Positions 1 to 13,755 are shown, counted from the stretch's first letter. The stretch: 64,000 nucleotides of DNA from Sparassis latifolia (GCA_018466975.1 CM031560.1:1426001-1490000), one strand, 5' to 3'. Made by a program: numbers and translations. The notes: a model not told the origin generated them from the sequence alone.

Positions 1-84
1 ATACAATATAATGATAAAGGTTTACTTGTATGTCTTATCTGGACATTTCTTCTTTCGCCCCCCACCAGATAAGCAACGATTACT

Positions 85-1216
85 ATGAACTCGACGGCCA
101 CGATCTCAAACGCGACGAGCACGATCACGAATGCAACGAATGACGCTTGGCAGGTTCCGTACGAGCAGTCTCTCAATGGCGCCGTCTTTGCCGGCGCTGT
201 AGCATGGGGTAGGTGGTCTTCCTTTCGCTGCTCGCATTTTGAGGAATAGAGCGGTTAATTGCATTGTTTTTTGCTCAGGGATACATACGTTCGTCTTCAT
301 CCGGTGTCTATACGCCATCGATTCGAAGTGGGTTATGGCTTCTCTCAAGTGGCTACCAGTAGCCTGCACGCTTTTCGCCACGGCCACCACAAACGTCTTC
401 TGCAGCTTCAAGTTCAACGAGCTTGCATGGATACAACAGCGTGATTATCCTGGTGGTCCCATTGCCTTCTTTGCGGAGCAGCAGTCCCACCCGCTCCATG
501 TCGCTACTGTCGGCAGTGCTACCATCGCGCTGATTTCGTCGTACGCATTTATGGTGCATGGATTCCAAGGCTGCGTAGACCTGTGGTGGATTACTGAGAT
601 GTTCTCAGATATACCGGAATCATTCACTCTGGAATAAGCGCTTCTTTACGATCATTATGTCTCTCTCACTCCTTCTTGACAGTGGTATGTCATCTGTGCT
701 TATAGCGCTTCGAAGCAACAACTTATGTTCTTCAGTCGATGCCTTCCGCAATTTCGTGAAGCTTGGGGGTACTCCGCCTTGGGACGGGGTCTCCCGCGAT
801 TTCACTAAGCCGGCGTACTCGCTTCTCGTCTTCCCACAGATGTTTCTCTGTTTGTCCCTCCTGTCCCGGGAGCTCTACCTCTGTAAACGTTCCAAGTGGG
901 ACTTGATCGTCGTGGTCCGCGGAGATTCTGAAACCATGATGGAGTACAACGAACGGTATCCCTTCTGGATCGAGAGCGCGATCCCTCTGTGGTTGCTAAC
1001 TGTAGTTGCAACTTTTGTGCGAGTCAAGGGGACAACAGCAAGTCCAGTCACTATATCGCTCTTCGTGCAGGTGGCGGTAAGTTATCAGATGCGTCAGCTT
1101 ATGAGTACAGAACTGATGTGTGCTTGTCTTCGTGACCAAAGCCTACGATGGCGGAGCTCATGATCACTCACATTGTACGCGATAGTGGTTCCCCGCAGGA
1201 GTCGCTTGCCTTGTGA
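85..1216 (+). CDS. Multi-pass membrane protein, conserved basidiomycete type, function unknown
   Basis: A spliced gene starts at ATG 85 and reads through several hydrophobic segments. I could follow these joins: exon 1 into the HTFVFIRCLYA segment; an exon ending near 572 joined to IYRNHSLWNKRFFTIIM; and an intron at 1077-1141, after which the frame ends PTMAELMITHIVRD...SLAL with a TGA at 1214-1216. The pattern is an N-glycosylation-rich N-terminus (several NAT/NTS-like sequons), about seven membrane segments, a W-N-K-R-F-F motif and a short charged C-terminal tail. I recognise this as a common family of basidiomycete integral membrane proteins with no assigned function. It converges on TAM41 (minus strand), and the 315 bases between the two stops hold nothing I recognise. 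Internal exon borders between 690 and 740 are approximate. Confidence 0.7.
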
Positions 1217-1531
1217 AGCATTGAGGGCATGAGACTGTACGTGTACCAGTTTGTACTCTATAGACCTCCGTAGGTCAAGGATGGAGGCATTATCTGTACA
1301 ACATGTGGAACCTAGTCTCATTGTATGCCATTTTGAATCACGCGTGGTGTGCGAATGCTCCACGATGCCAGGATGACTGCAAGATACTGATTTACTAGAG
1401 TAACGAGAATTATATAGTGCAGGCAATAATGGATACAGTGTTCAATAGGGAATACTGACTGCTAGTAATGAGCTCTCCACAGAGGCCTCTAGAACGGTGA
1501 TGATGAGTGGTGAAAAGGAGGGAAGTGCGCA

Positions 1532-2915
1532 TCATGAGTTGCTGGAAGGCTTCCCGCCTACTGATTTCCACCACTTGCCGACCTTCTGTGCACTGTAGCG
1601 CAAACTCTTCCCGAAACCCGCGCTGACGACACCCTTCACAGTTTGTACAGAAGAGGGGTACCGCACAATCTTGCGCAATTCTGTGCAAAGCGTGTCAATC
1701 AGTACATTACAGATAGCGCAGAAGTTGGGATGAAGTAATCTAACCTTGCTCAAGCACAGTTGGTAGCTTCTCGTCACCAGCGAGTCGCGTCCAGTACATG
1801 CTCTCGTCCGCCTCCCTGGGTGGCAGGACTGACGTATAGTGATTCTCCACACCCGTCAGCAGGTTCAACGGCAGCTTCTTCAAGTGCGCAGCACGAGCGT
1901 GGGGCGAGATGTCCTGCTGGATATTCGTGGAGTATGGGGACCAAAACACTCCGGGGAGGGCAACGACAAGCCGGTGGTAGAGCTCCTTGAATTGCGGGCC
2001 CTGCTTTCGAACGATATTGCCTACCTTTCTCCTGTTCTCAGCAGGCAGGAGCATGCGCAGGTCTCCTCCGTAGCTGAACCCAGATATCCGCTCGAAGAGC
2101 TCGCGTTCAGAGAATTCGTCTGGGAGTGTCAGCAGCGCAGTGCGCACGGCGGACGTGAGGTTGACCTGCTGGGTCAGGCGCACACGAGCATCATCCTTGA
2201 TTATGCGGATTGGCTTGTGCATGCGCCCCGCGAGATAGAGCGTCTTCCAGTTAAGGAGGTCCGAGCATAGGTTGTCCACGGTAGTCACCCCGTACTTGAT
2301 CGTCTATCTCACGGTAAGAAGCAGTGTCAACATAGGAAAACCTATAGAGGCAACTGTACTTACCACACCTTTCATCGGCACGTACGTGTTGAACCACACG
2401 CCAGGTGCGACCTCCTCCACCCTCGCAACGAACGATGAGCCAAGTATACGAGTATGGAGCGGGTAGTGGCTCGGATACTGGTTCATGTTGATGGAATGCC
2501 AGTGGTCCGCATGCGTCACGGCAAACATGAAGTCGAGCATGGGCGCGTTCTGCGCACCCGGCGCGCTGCTCGTATATCCATCTTGCTCGAACACCCCTGA
2601 TCCGTACGCAAACGCATATCTGATCGGTGCCTCGAACTGTGCGACGATGGATTCGAGCAGCGCACGCGTGGAGTCTGCGACGGGAAGTAGCTGGTTTCGG
2701 CCGAAAGTGGGAGGAAGATGGGGAAAGACGGGGTGCCTATGCGAGACAGCAGGCCGCGGTGCAGGGTTAAGGCGAGTGCGCGGAGACTTGGATGGGGGTA
2801 ATGTCGGTGGAGGTAGCTGAGAGCCAGAGGGAGATATTGTTTCTGTGGATAGCGAGCGAGCGACTACATAAAGAAATTTCCCTTTCTGGGAAGTACTGCG
2901 GGTGACGGAGAGCAT
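1532..2915 (-). CDS. TAM41: Mitochondrial phosphatidate cytidylyltransferase (CDP-diacylglycerol synthase), TAM41/MMP37 family
   Basis: TAM41 makes CDP-diacylglycerol from phosphatidic acid and CTP on the matrix side of the mitochondrial inner membrane, feeding cardiolipin synthesis. Three exons join cleanly: 2915-2364, 2303-1745 and 1680-1532. The introns are 60 and 64 nt with GT-AG ends, and the product is 419 residues. The N-terminus is Ser/Thr/Arg-rich and fits a mitochondrial presequence. The nucleotidyltransferase-like core shows YAFAYGSGVFEQ and MLDFMFAV, and the middle holds KYGVTTVDNLCSDLLNW and LYLAGRMHKPIRII. The C-terminus SVQTVKGVVSAGFGKSLRYS is the family's typical end. Length and motif order match known fungal members, so the call is firm. 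The gene lies about 300 bases downstream of ALG6 in the same direction, without functional linkage. Confidence 0.95.
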
Positions 2916-3218
2916 TATTGAGGTGACACTATGGTGAAGGATGAGCGTGAAGATTTGTGTGCATGGAGAAGGTGGATACGGCAGGAGAATATGCAGAGAG
3001 AATGCGCAGAAGGGCTATCTGCCACGCGACTCGGCATCTGGTCAACGCCAGCGGCGCCTGAGCATCGCTCAATCGCTTGATCAGCAGGCAGAATTCGGGG
3101 GTGGAAGTTATATGTACACCCCACTTCTGACCTGGACTTGGCCCGGAATACACCAACTCCTCGAGCAACGCATTCATGCAACCGATTGATATCCAGGAAA
3201 CATCCTATAGTGTACACA

Positions 3219-5851
3219 TCATCCCAGATCAACACTTCCCCTACTGCGATGCACCACTCTCCGTCTGCTCTGCGTAAAACCCAAACTCTGCGTCCGGAGG
3301 CCTGCTCGTCGACCAATGCCGTTGGTCGGGAGAGCGCCGACGTCGACTGGCGGTTTCACTGAGTTACCATTGGCATGTTCCGCGGACTTCTTTTCACTGG
3401 TCTTCAGACCCAGACCGCCCAAAGCCCATCCGGTTTGCACTCCATGCTTGATGCTCCACAGCCATGCTAGGGCGAAGACGGGTGTGCTGACGAGAACATT
3501 GAGCACAGCAAACAGATCGGGGAAGCGTGCCGGTGGAGACACTAAGAGCTCCAGGATATGCAAAAATGCACAGGCTGAGTAAACGGCCTGAAAAAAAGAA
3601 CTCAGTGATGTCGTCTGGAAATTACAGTAAAAGGACCTACAACGGACAAGAGCTGCAGGAGGCTCTGTGGTCTGTACCGCAGTGGGTTGTATCCAATGAG
3701 TCTATTCCATAGCAGTAAAAGAGCGATGTACTGAACGCCCAGACCATCTCTCTTGAGCAATGGCCACATGCTGGAGAAAGGGAGACTGTCAGCGCCTAGC
3801 ACTAACATTTCATTACTTCTGATCATACCTGAATACCGCAACATTATTCACCAGCACGCCCAGTTCGAACGTAGAAGAGTCTGGTGCGGCGCCCGATACC
3901 AAGAGTGTCATAGGGAGGAGAGGTAACAGAATCGTCTTCTCATGCACTTGAAACGAGAACAGAAAGAACGACATGGATGAGGTAAGGAGCGCGTATGGCA
4001 GCAGGGACACTATGGGTGCTGGAGCCGGGTCCTTAGGCCGCTCGCCAGGACTGGCTTGCAACTTGTACCCTTGGTACATCAGACCCAGAGCACTCGGGAG
4101 GAAGCCAACAGCTGTGAGTGCAGCAGAGAGCTTGACCAGGACATCTGGAGAAGCCCAGAGCTTCCACTTGAACATGAGGTTCGTCGCACACCAGAAATTT
4201 GCAACCTTGTCTTCAAACAATCCTCGACTAAATGGGAAGATGCGTGCGATTGGATGCAAGATGGCAGAATGCGGAGCGAATGGTGGAAGAAAAGGTAGGA
4301 ACAGCACAATGAACGTGGCAGTTGTAACAGCGGCTAGACGGAAGAACAGCTTTGGCCTGTATGATGGAATTGAGCATGTCCGGTAAAGCAATCAATACCT
4401 CAGTGCACGTACCCATCAACAGGACCTAGGTAGAAGCACTTGCCCAGAAGGTACGAGCCAATAGCCGGAGCGTAGTACAACGCCATCTGTTTGAATCCTA
4501 GACTGAAGACGAAACAGACTGCACCCAGCAGGTCCCGGCCCGTAGCAAAAAAGTTCAGCGCAAATAGTGTGAAACCTACCGTCAATTAATACACAACCCA
4601 GTAAAGAAATGACGTTGACAATACATACCAAGCATAACAGAGTTATATTGGAAATGTCCGGAGTCAATGAGAATCAATGCTGGTTGCAACAGTAATAGCA
4701 GTAGGGCAAAGTTCTGAGTGAGTGTGGTTCAGAAGTTGATGTTCAAGACTGCAGCAATATAATTACCTGTGTCCGCGCTGACCGCGTACCTTGCCATATG
4801 CGAGTGAAAAGTACCAATGCTGGTACGTAGACCAGTATGTCAAGCGCGAGGACGGATGCGCGCATGAACACTTTGCTGCCTGCATCTTCGTACCCCCGCG
4901 ATTTTCCCAGCGTGAACCACGTCGGATCAATCCACGAGCCACTGAGACAACATAACATCGATACATCAATAGCAGAAAAGTGAAAAAATGGACATGCTTA
5001 CACTACTCCACATAACCACGAGACGTATGCCGTCAATGGCGGATAATCGAGGCCCCAGTATTGGAGGTCATACGTATACCACTGGTGAACGGGCAGATGA
5101 ATAGTCAATTCCATCCAATGTCTCTGCGCTTCATAGTCGCCAAACATTGGTGGATTGCCCTGTCCTGCAGATGGCCTTTATTTAGTGAACGATACCCTAA
5201 AAGCAACGACATAGCTGACCCGAGTACGACCCCAGGCCTACCGCCCACTTCACCCAGGCCGATGCAGCCACCGAGCAAGGGAGGAACCAAGACTTCATGC
5301 CCTCTTTGTGCATCCAACGCACCCACCTTTTGCCCATGCTTCCTTCTCCCTCCCCCTTTTTGTCCGCATATTGATGTGCATGTCCAATACTCGAGACCGA
5401 CGCGACCGACAAGCGTTCGTCTTCCATAACAGTGCTGAAGGTGCGCTGATGGGTAATTCTTCGGCGTGGGGGTGTAGTTGCATTAGAAACAGGAGACACT
5501 GGACGAGATGATGGTTCTAGTAGTGGGGGAAAGCCGAGCCAATGCCTGCTCTCGGAAACTTGGAGGACGTGATGTCTCAGCGGCACAGGCGCAAGTATCT
5601 CCGAGGCAGCCTCTGACCTGTTGCCCATTCCGTGAAGTATGTATAACGGATGGTTTAAGGGAAGCTTACCCGTTGGTAGTGATGCTGTGTGAGCGGTGGC
5701 GTTCGAGGAGAGGACTCTTCAGCCGCGTCGGTAGACCCCCAAGCGACTGAAGTGTGTGCGATGAGGTCTGTGACGAAAACGATGCCCTCTTGAGGCGTAA
5801 CTTCGACGGCGCAGTCTCCTCTGACCGCAGATACGTTGAAGACTCGTCCAT
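3219..5851 (-). CDS. ALG6: Dolichyl-P-Glc:Man9GlcNAc2-PP-dolichol alpha-1,3-glucosyltransferase
   Basis: ALG6 adds the first glucose to the lipid-linked Man9GlcNAc2 oligosaccharide in the ER lumen, before transfer to proteins. At least six exons join in frame. Exon 1 (5851-5670) begins [12 protein letters not shown] and is a cytosolic Ser/Thr-rich extension. Exon 2 starts at 5617. The catalytic luminal loop reads [19 protein letters not shown] followed by [20 protein letters not shown]. Many TM segments follow, then [17 protein letters not shown] and [18 protein letters not shown], both typical of the ALG6/ALG8 family. GDYEAQRHW carries the acidic residue expected of GT57 enzymes. ALG8 is the main alternative, but the long N-terminal tail and overall pattern favour ALG6. 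The last exon ends in a hydrophilic tail (stop at 3219) that is longer than I would expect. The exact splice sites between 3600 and 5000 are approximate. Confidence 0.93.
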
Positions 5852-6521
5852 ATCGCTTAAGTTCAGGCTTGCAAGGTGTCCGGCCTGAGATGGTGCAAAT
5901 GAAAGCAGTGTGGCACACTATACCAAGACGGGATTTGCCTTCTCAATCTATCAACACCTGCCGGGCCTCTCAGCGCCGTGTACCGATTCACCAGCAAAGA
6001 CAGCAATATCATGTCATGGCAATCGACAGCAGAGGTGGACGGAACCAAAGACATGCAGGTATGAAAATACACCACCGAGCCATTCATATGTATATTTTCT
6101 GTAGGCTTGTTCTGTACGGAGTAGTTTCATGTATATCTTCCCATACCTTTCTCAGCAAATCAGACCAGCTCGGGCTCACCAGATCTAGAGGTAAGCGAAA
6201 TGCATGTGGATGATCACGCCGGTCAGACTTGCGGACTTCTGTAATTCATGACGTCTTCCATCTAAATGTGCCGTGCCCACCGTTACAATGCGAGTGTGGT
6301 TCTATGAAGCAGGAAGGATTAACATCGAAGAAAGACTTTTATCCGTTGAGTGGGCTCGAGGTGCTCTAACAAGGTCCCCCAGAAACCTGAATTCATGCCC
6401 ATCCCTGTTGTAACGTACAGTCTTTGAGTCTTGCCCTGTTCGCCAGTTACAGTCGGCATGCGTTGAATTATCCATAACCATACAGTGTCGTTCGAGTACT
6501 TCAACTTCTTCTGCATCGCGT
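5852..6521. other. Intergenic: ALG6 upstream region and THI4 3' region
   Basis: The 670 bases between two minus-strand genes contain only short overlapping frames without family signatures. This is presumably the ALG6 promoter and the THI4 terminator. I see no repeat or RNA gene. Confidence 0.5.
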
Positions 6522-7703
<1,182 letters not shown>

Positions 7704-7808
7704 AGTGTCGAGTGCTTCGGACAAAGCTGCATCCCTATTCTTCATCGCGCCTTTTATACCATTCCATCCCCATTGGATTGGAGGGCTCCAAAGGAGCACG
7801 AGCTCCAA

Positions 7809-8915
7809 GGTTCGTCAGCAAAGGGGCATCGAAGTCTCCGCTATCTGTTTGTGCGCTTCTAGTCAATAGGCAGGCAGCACGTTCATGTCCTGTACTCCGC
7901 TATATATATCAGTACAGTATCAACATCAGCCTCAAAGATAGAGCAGATATATTAGCACATTTCTTGCGACTAAGAAACAGGGTTTTTGACAAGGATCTTC
8001 AAGGCTTCTTGACCCAGACTAAGGTGCCCTAATCTGGAGCTGCCGCTGTCGTAGTAATAGCTTCTCGGAGACCTACTACTACCCAACGAGAACAACATAA
8101 GTGGATGTAACCTTTGTCTCGTTGCATAACGCCTTCACTACTTGTCCCTGGAGGAAGACGTAACCGTGGTAAGTCTTCGAAAGATGTGCCAACAATCGTA
8201 TCCTCGTGAGCGGCGCGGTGGGTCCGATGCAATTCGGATTGGCTGCAGATGCAGCAATTGACCGCTATTGGACCGCCAATAATAATTGGAGCGTGCTTCA
8301 GCGAACGCTGGGTTGAAGAAGCCATCATCGAATAGAGAGAAGTCTCCACATCAATTCTACAAGCATATGGAGATGCTATAGCTGCGAGGAGTGAAATATT
8401 CACTTGAAGTGAACATATACTTCATTGAACCAGCAGCAATCGCATAAACGCGTGATGTGCAGCGTCAAAAGGAGCCTCACCGATATCACTGTATGTCATC
8501 ATCATATAGCAAAGTCCGGACCTCGATGTCAGAGTGCAGAGGCCCAAGAGATAAGAAAATCCTGTAGCTTCAAATGAGTGAAGAGAACCTTGCCAGTCTA
8601 AGGTGACCGGTGACCGTACAAAACAAAAAGCCAGAGACGATCGTACTGTGCCGCTCCTCGGCTCCGCCTCGGTGGCTGCCGGACACTAATGTGTCGGACA
8701 TCGAAAAAACCTCCGCAGGCTGCAGTGGGCCTTTTGGATCTCCGACATATTGGTTTTCGGCAGCCTCCGTGCGGTGAACGTGACTACAAACGAGCTGCCG
8801 CCGGCCGCGGGGAAAATCCTTGGAATGACCAATTTGCCAGCAGCTGTGCATAGGCACATGCTCTATAAGTATACAGAGCGAGAACGCGTGCGGAACGCCA
8901 TATGCATGTCCCATG
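7809..8915. other. Intergenic region upstream of THI4
   Basis: About 1.1 kb between the THI4 upstream ATGs and a foldback element. It contains a TATATATAT stretch near 7905 that could serve the THI4 promoter. A 124-codon minus-strand frame at 8029-8403 has no recognisable domain and is not accepted as a gene. Confidence 0.4.
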
Positions 8916-9277
8916 CACAGGAAGCATTACCACTTTTATCCATTGGAAATAACCTGGCAAAAAGCATGGAAATCAATAATATATTTTCAGAGGAAAAACC
9001 TCGAGAAAAAAGTGAGAAAAGAACAAAACATTCTCACGGTTTTTCCCTTGGAAATAAGTTGCCTACCATATCAGGCAACTGGACATGCCAGGACATGCCA
9101 AAACCCGGACAAAACTACCATATTTGGCGACCAACTTATTTCCAGTGGAAAAACTGCGGAAATGCTTTGTTCTTTTACACATTTTTTCCTCATGTTTTTC
9201 CCGCAGTATAACTTTATTGATTTCCACACATTTTTCCAAGTTATTTCCTCGGGAAAAAAGGGGTTATGTGTCCTGTG
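8916..9277. mobile_element. MITE-like foldback element, about 362 bp, with long terminal inverted repeats
   Basis: The left arm (about 8916-9062) and right arm (about 9124-9277) are imperfect inverted repeats of about 150 bases. The left begins CACAGGA and the right ends TCCTGTG. Inside, GGAAATAACCTGG pairs with CCAAGTTATTTCC, and AAAAGAACAAAACATT with AATGCTTTGTTCTTTT. The spacer of about 60 bases carries CTGGACATGCCAGGACATGCC. ATG flanks both ends and may be a 3-bp target-site duplication. There is no coding capacity, so it is a non-autonomous DNA element or a large hairpin. The superfamily is not assigned. Confidence 0.7.
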
Positions 9278-9693
9278 ATGTTGAGTTGAAGGCAGAATAT
9301 CCTCGGATCAGGAGCAGACGGAACGGAACAACAGAAAGAGGGCACTGATCTTGGAGGGTTTCGAATACGTGAACGCCAATTGCACACTCGTCAGCTATGC
9401 AGATTGTGCTCCTCGAGGAGCATGAATCTATTCTGACGAAGATTCGTTCAGATGGTGAGTAAACTGACCCAGAAGCTTAAGGGTGCCGGTAGCAGTCGTT
9501 GTTCAAATGTACTAATCCCGTGGAAACACTGGTACGTACACTGCTCCGTGGAAGTCAGAGGCAAAACGACGAAGAGAAACTTGGCTGTGGCCGGTCTCCG
9601 AGTCGGAGCCGTTACTAGCCCATCAGAGCCGTTTAGCGGGCATATAGGTGGTCAAGAGAGCGAGTCAGATAGCAGCTGCCACCTCCCACGATC
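9278..9693. other. Intergenic: ARO7 upstream region
   Basis: About 400 bases with short frames only and nothing recognised. It presumably holds the chorismate mutase promoter and 5' UTR. Confidence 0.4.
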
Positions 9694-10842
9694 ATGTCTA
9701 TGATTCTCCAGAATTACACGCTAGAGGCGGATCCTCTTTCTCTCGATAGGATAAGGTCGATCTTGACACGCTTGGAGGAGACCGTCATCTTCTCCCTCAT
9801 CGAGCGTGCGCAGTTTGCCCACAACCCGAAAATCTACCGTCGGGGGGAGTTCCAGGAGCTTCTAGAGATAGGTTTCAAGGGTTCATGGCTAGACTGGTTC
9901 TTGAAGGAGACTGAGAATTTCCATGGTCTGTCTTTTCTATTCGCCTTGATAATGTCTGGAGAATTTCCCAGTGTCTGATGTTCCGACCGACTCAATGCAG
10001 CGAAGGCGAGAAGATTCACTTCGTGAGTTTACCCGTGTTCTCTTATCCACGATGTTTCTGATGGATGGAGTGCGCAGCCCGGACGAATACCCCTTCACAG
10101 ATCCTTCAGAATTGCCTGCACCCATTCTGAAGACGATCCCATACCCTGACATCCTCTATCCAAACAAGATCAATGCGAATCCCTCCATCTTAAGCTTCTA
10201 CACTCGCTCCATCGTCCCACGAATCACTCGCCAAGCAACGGTAGCTCTGGCAGCCGCGAAGCGCGCGAAAGGTATCGTAGGAGATGAGGAGTTTGAGGAC
10301 GATGGGAATTACGGCAGCGCAGCACTTATCGATCTGGAAGTTCTCCAAGCCATCAGCAAACGAGTGCACTACGGTCCGTCTTGTTGAGCACATTACGGCC
10401 TTCTCCGCTCACACACGTTCAACCGTTCCAGGGAAGTTTGTCTCTGAATCGAAGTTTCGAGACGACCCAGTCGCGTTCATCCCACACATTCTCAAGCCGA
10501 ATCGTGCCGCCCTCGATGCACTGATTACCAAGCCTGAGGTGGAAAAAACTTCTCCAGAGGCTGCGCAAGAAGGCAACTGTCTTCGCGCAGACTTTCGCTC
10601 CGGACGGCGAGCCGCTGAGCGACGAGTCGACGCGAAAGATCGACATTGATGGTGTCGTAGAGTTGTATGAGCACTACATTATACCCCTAACGAAGGAAAT
10701 TGAGGTGTGTTGAACCCATCTCTGGCATGCCTGTCGTCTGACCCATTCTTGCAAGGTTGACTATTTATTGGTGCGCTTGCAAGGGATGTCTCAAGAACAG
10801 ATCGATGTGTTAATGACCAGTAAGAAAGTTAACGGAAACTAG
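9694..10842 (+). CDS. ARO7: Chorismate mutase (AroQ, fungal type), frame broken at one homopolymer
   Basis: It converts chorismate to prephenate, the branch to phenylalanine and tyrosine, in the cytosol. Exon 1 reads [20 protein letters not shown] and [12 protein letters not shown]. Spliced exons then give [66 protein letters not shown] and [19 protein letters not shown]. These match fungal ARO7 from end to end, including the regulatory loop region. At 10543-10548 a run of six A breaks the frame: EVEK is followed by TSPEAAQE instead of the expected [16 protein letters not shown], which lies one base away. Five A would restore it. The C-terminus is either MTSKKVNGN (stop at 10842) or, through a very short 35-nt intron (10820-10854), a tail ending at 10931. 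This may be a sequencing error or a real lesion. Confidence 0.9.
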
Positions 10843-11142
10843 TACTTTCAATAGATGATGATAAAATCATGGACGACGTAGCAGACGCGAAAGGCAGTAC
10901 TGTAAGTAGCCGTCTTCGACCAAATGTGTGAATAGGAAAGCAGAAACCGCGAAGCGCAAACAGTCGAAGAGATAGCGAGCACTGCACGGGATACAATGAA
11001 GTGACGAATAAGCATAAGAGAGTAGGTATACAAGAACCAAGGGGTAAATGGGTGGCATATCCCTCCATCCGTCCAGAGAACACCTACATGGTGTTCGAGT
11101 TTAAAATTAACATCACAAACCAAGATCTGTGCGGAAGACATA

Positions 11143-13349
11143 TCAATAAGTCTGAAGTCCAATAGTGGAGAACAGATATGCGAACGCACCCTCCAGCAAC
11201 TTGCGCGTCTCACTCTCACTGATATTCTTAGTGGCGCGTCTGGCCAAAAGCTTTTCTGTCCTGTATTTCTCGTACAGTACTTCCTTCGTTCGAATCTTGA
11301 GCATCTATCGCACCATCATCACTCAATGCCGTATCCACCGCCTTTCGAGTACGCACCTTCATATGGGTCGACATCACGGCCGTCCGCATCGCAGCGAAGT
11401 CGCAATGCTCCGGTGAGAGCACATCGACGGTCCCCCACCTGAACTTGCGAGTGAAAACACCCTTCAGATCAGCGGGGGGTCCTTTCAAATATGGATACGG
11501 GAGACTGCGGATCGACTGTGCTCCAGTGGGTGATGTGGGCGTCGAAGGCTGCATCGAGTCGGCGATCGAAGCGTGCCCATCTTCGGATGGTTGATTCATC
11601 GACACCGACCTGCCTGTCTCCGTGTGCACCGATTGGTGGTCTTCCAGTACCTTTAGCTCCTTGAGAGGACGTCGCCTGCGGACATGCTCGGGGGTGATCA
11701 GGGCGAAGGGTAAATTCTCGCTCAGATCAGTTTTGGCGACTAGCTGTGCAGAGAAGCGGACGCTGGCCACGCTCTCCGCATCTGTAATATCCGGAGTTGC
11801 GCGTTCGTTCGCGAGCTCCGACAAGCTGAACCTCGAGCGTGAGCGTGAGCTGGCTCTGGCAGTGGACGGTCGTGTAGGGCGCAACTTGATCACCGAGCGA
11901 GATCGGCGATCCTGGAATGGATCTTCATCGTCTTCAGCGCTCTCGCCTCCGCGGTCGTGTCCATTCCCATTCTCCGTCTCGTTGCCATTGATGTGATTCG
12001 TAGGCTGGGGCTCCACGACAACCGGTCCGAAAACACCAAAGTCGAGATTCGCAGTATGCAAGTCGCGTCGCACGACGCGTTTCATTGCCGCAAGCGTGTC
12101 GTCCGTCAAAGAATCCGCGCGTGCGATAACAGGAAGCACGTTTGCACGCGTCATAAGCCGCCTAATTACACGTATGTCGGCAGGGGACATGCTCAGGTCG
12201 CCGGGTGCGTCCTCCTCAGTGTCATCCGACGTCGTGTCGTCTGATATGGACGACAAGTCAGGCGGGTGGTGGGAGATGGTTGTTTCCGAGCGGGTCTTGG
12301 TGGGAAGCGACGAGTGAGCACGCCTCGAGGACGAACTGACGATGGACACGGGGTCGATCATATATATGCATCTGACATGGGGCATAAACGTGGTGAAGCC
12401 CTAGATTGCAATAAACTTACAAGTGAATGTGCAGGTCTCCCTTGCTTTGTCGGATCACTTTGGATTCCTAACAGATAATTCATTGTCAGTGTTAAGCTAG
12501 CTCTACAAAATCGATGATTCTGATAGTAAATAGACGCTCCCGGTACTGCCGTCGAACGTCCGTTGAATGCTAAAATCTACAGAGTACTCACCTCACTCAT
12601 GGTATCTGCAAACTGCGAATCCAGATACTTCACGATCGACGTAACCTGCCGGTCCAGCTTGAGTTCATGCCCGTCCTGGAAGTCAAGTCCAGGAGTGTCG
12701 ATCACAGACAGGAGGACGCGATCATATCGAGATTCGCATATTTCAACGCAGACAGACTGAATGGATTCTGTCCGTTTTGACGGGCCACGTAGGAAGCGCT
12801 CCATTGCCACTCTTTGTTCGGGAATGGCAGTGGGTGAGATGTCGGCGGTGTCTAGAAGCAACCGCAGCAAGGACGTCTTCCCAGTGCCCGTCGCACCCAC
12901 CACCTATGGCGCCACTGCTGTCAACACCGTGAAAGAACAAAGACATAACCACACACCATGATGTTGAACGTCGTGGGATTACGAGCTTTACGTTGTGGGA
13001 CACGAGCCCTGACGGGTAACTTTCGCGTCTCATATGCAGAGGGAGGATGCGACAAGTAAATGGAGGAGATGGTGCCATTTTCAGGATTGTCATATGCTTT
13101 CCCTGGAGACGACCACGGTTTGTGGAACGGAATGGGACCGGATCCTTCGGTTGGAAAAGAAGTTCTCGTCGCACCTTGTGGGGGGACTTGCGGGACGTCC
13201 GCCAGTGGCAGCGCAGAAACGTCTACCAGATTTTCTGGCCATGGTATACCATGGGTGGTCAATTCGGGTAGAGATGGTGAAGAGCGAATGAAGGGAGGAC
13301 CGCCGTGGTCGACGCTTTTCTGGCGGTGCTTGCGGCGAAAGCTGAACAT
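11143..13349 (-). CDS. Divergent septin-like GTPase
   Basis: Septins are GTP-binding proteins that polymerise into filaments at the cell cortex and division sites. The N-terminus (MFSFRRKHRQKSVDHGG) is a basic, Pro/Ser-rich extension. The GTPase core shows FNIMVVGATGTGKTSLLRLL (P-loop), LLSVIDTPGLDF (G3, intact) and LPVIARADSLT, where septins usually have AKAD. The septin-specific element appears as FRWGTVDVLSPEHCDF and MLKIRTKEVLYEKYR near the end. A Ser/Glu-rich insert of about 200 residues splits the G domain. The last exon I can follow ends AYLFSTIGLQTY at 11143; further splicing is possible. It shares its exon plan with the paralogue at 14918-16813, suggesting an old tandem duplication. 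It does not match any of the core septins well. Confidence 0.8.
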
Positions 13350-13755
13350 GATTCAGAGACACAAAAGATAAGGAAGGAAAGGAATGTATGAGGCAGGTAT
13401 AATGACGACCAGCGCAGAGTGTTCAGAGGATGTTAAGGCACAAAACAAAGCACAATCCGAAGCACCGCCACGATATTCAAAGACACGTTTAGTGACTAGC
13501 CGAGTTGACCTTGCCCGTTTAGGCCAACAAAGCACTTCTACTAGTACTGTAGCAAACATTCAATTTACCTATGTACGAACAGTCCATGAGTGCTAACTCT
13601 GCAACAATAATACTATGATACACTTCCTTGCGACACAACGACAAAAACCCAAACAAAGCGAAGACGATAGATGCAGGTAATCAAGAATGAAACGAATGCT
13701 CTACAATCAGTCGGAGGGGAGAGGGACAAATTTAAGGTGCAGAGGGGATAGTCTG
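13350..13755. other. Intergenic between septin-like gene and Zn2Cys6 gene
   Basis: About 400 bases with no supported coding. This is presumably the promoter of the septin-like gene and the 3' region of the Zn2Cys6 gene. Confidence 0.4.

Noticed and set aside
2916..3316. 133-codon minus-strand frame between TAM41 and ALG6
   Set aside because: It overlaps the last exon of ALG6 in another frame and shows no domain; probably a shadow plus TAM41 upstream sequence.
7704..8040. Thiamine pyrophosphate riboswitch upstream of THI4
   Set aside because: Known in some fungal thiamine genes, but I could not find the conserved CTGAGA and distal helix segments on the minus strand.
8029..8403. 124-codon frame upstream of THI4
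   Set aside because: No domain, no neighbouring exon and composition like random sequence.
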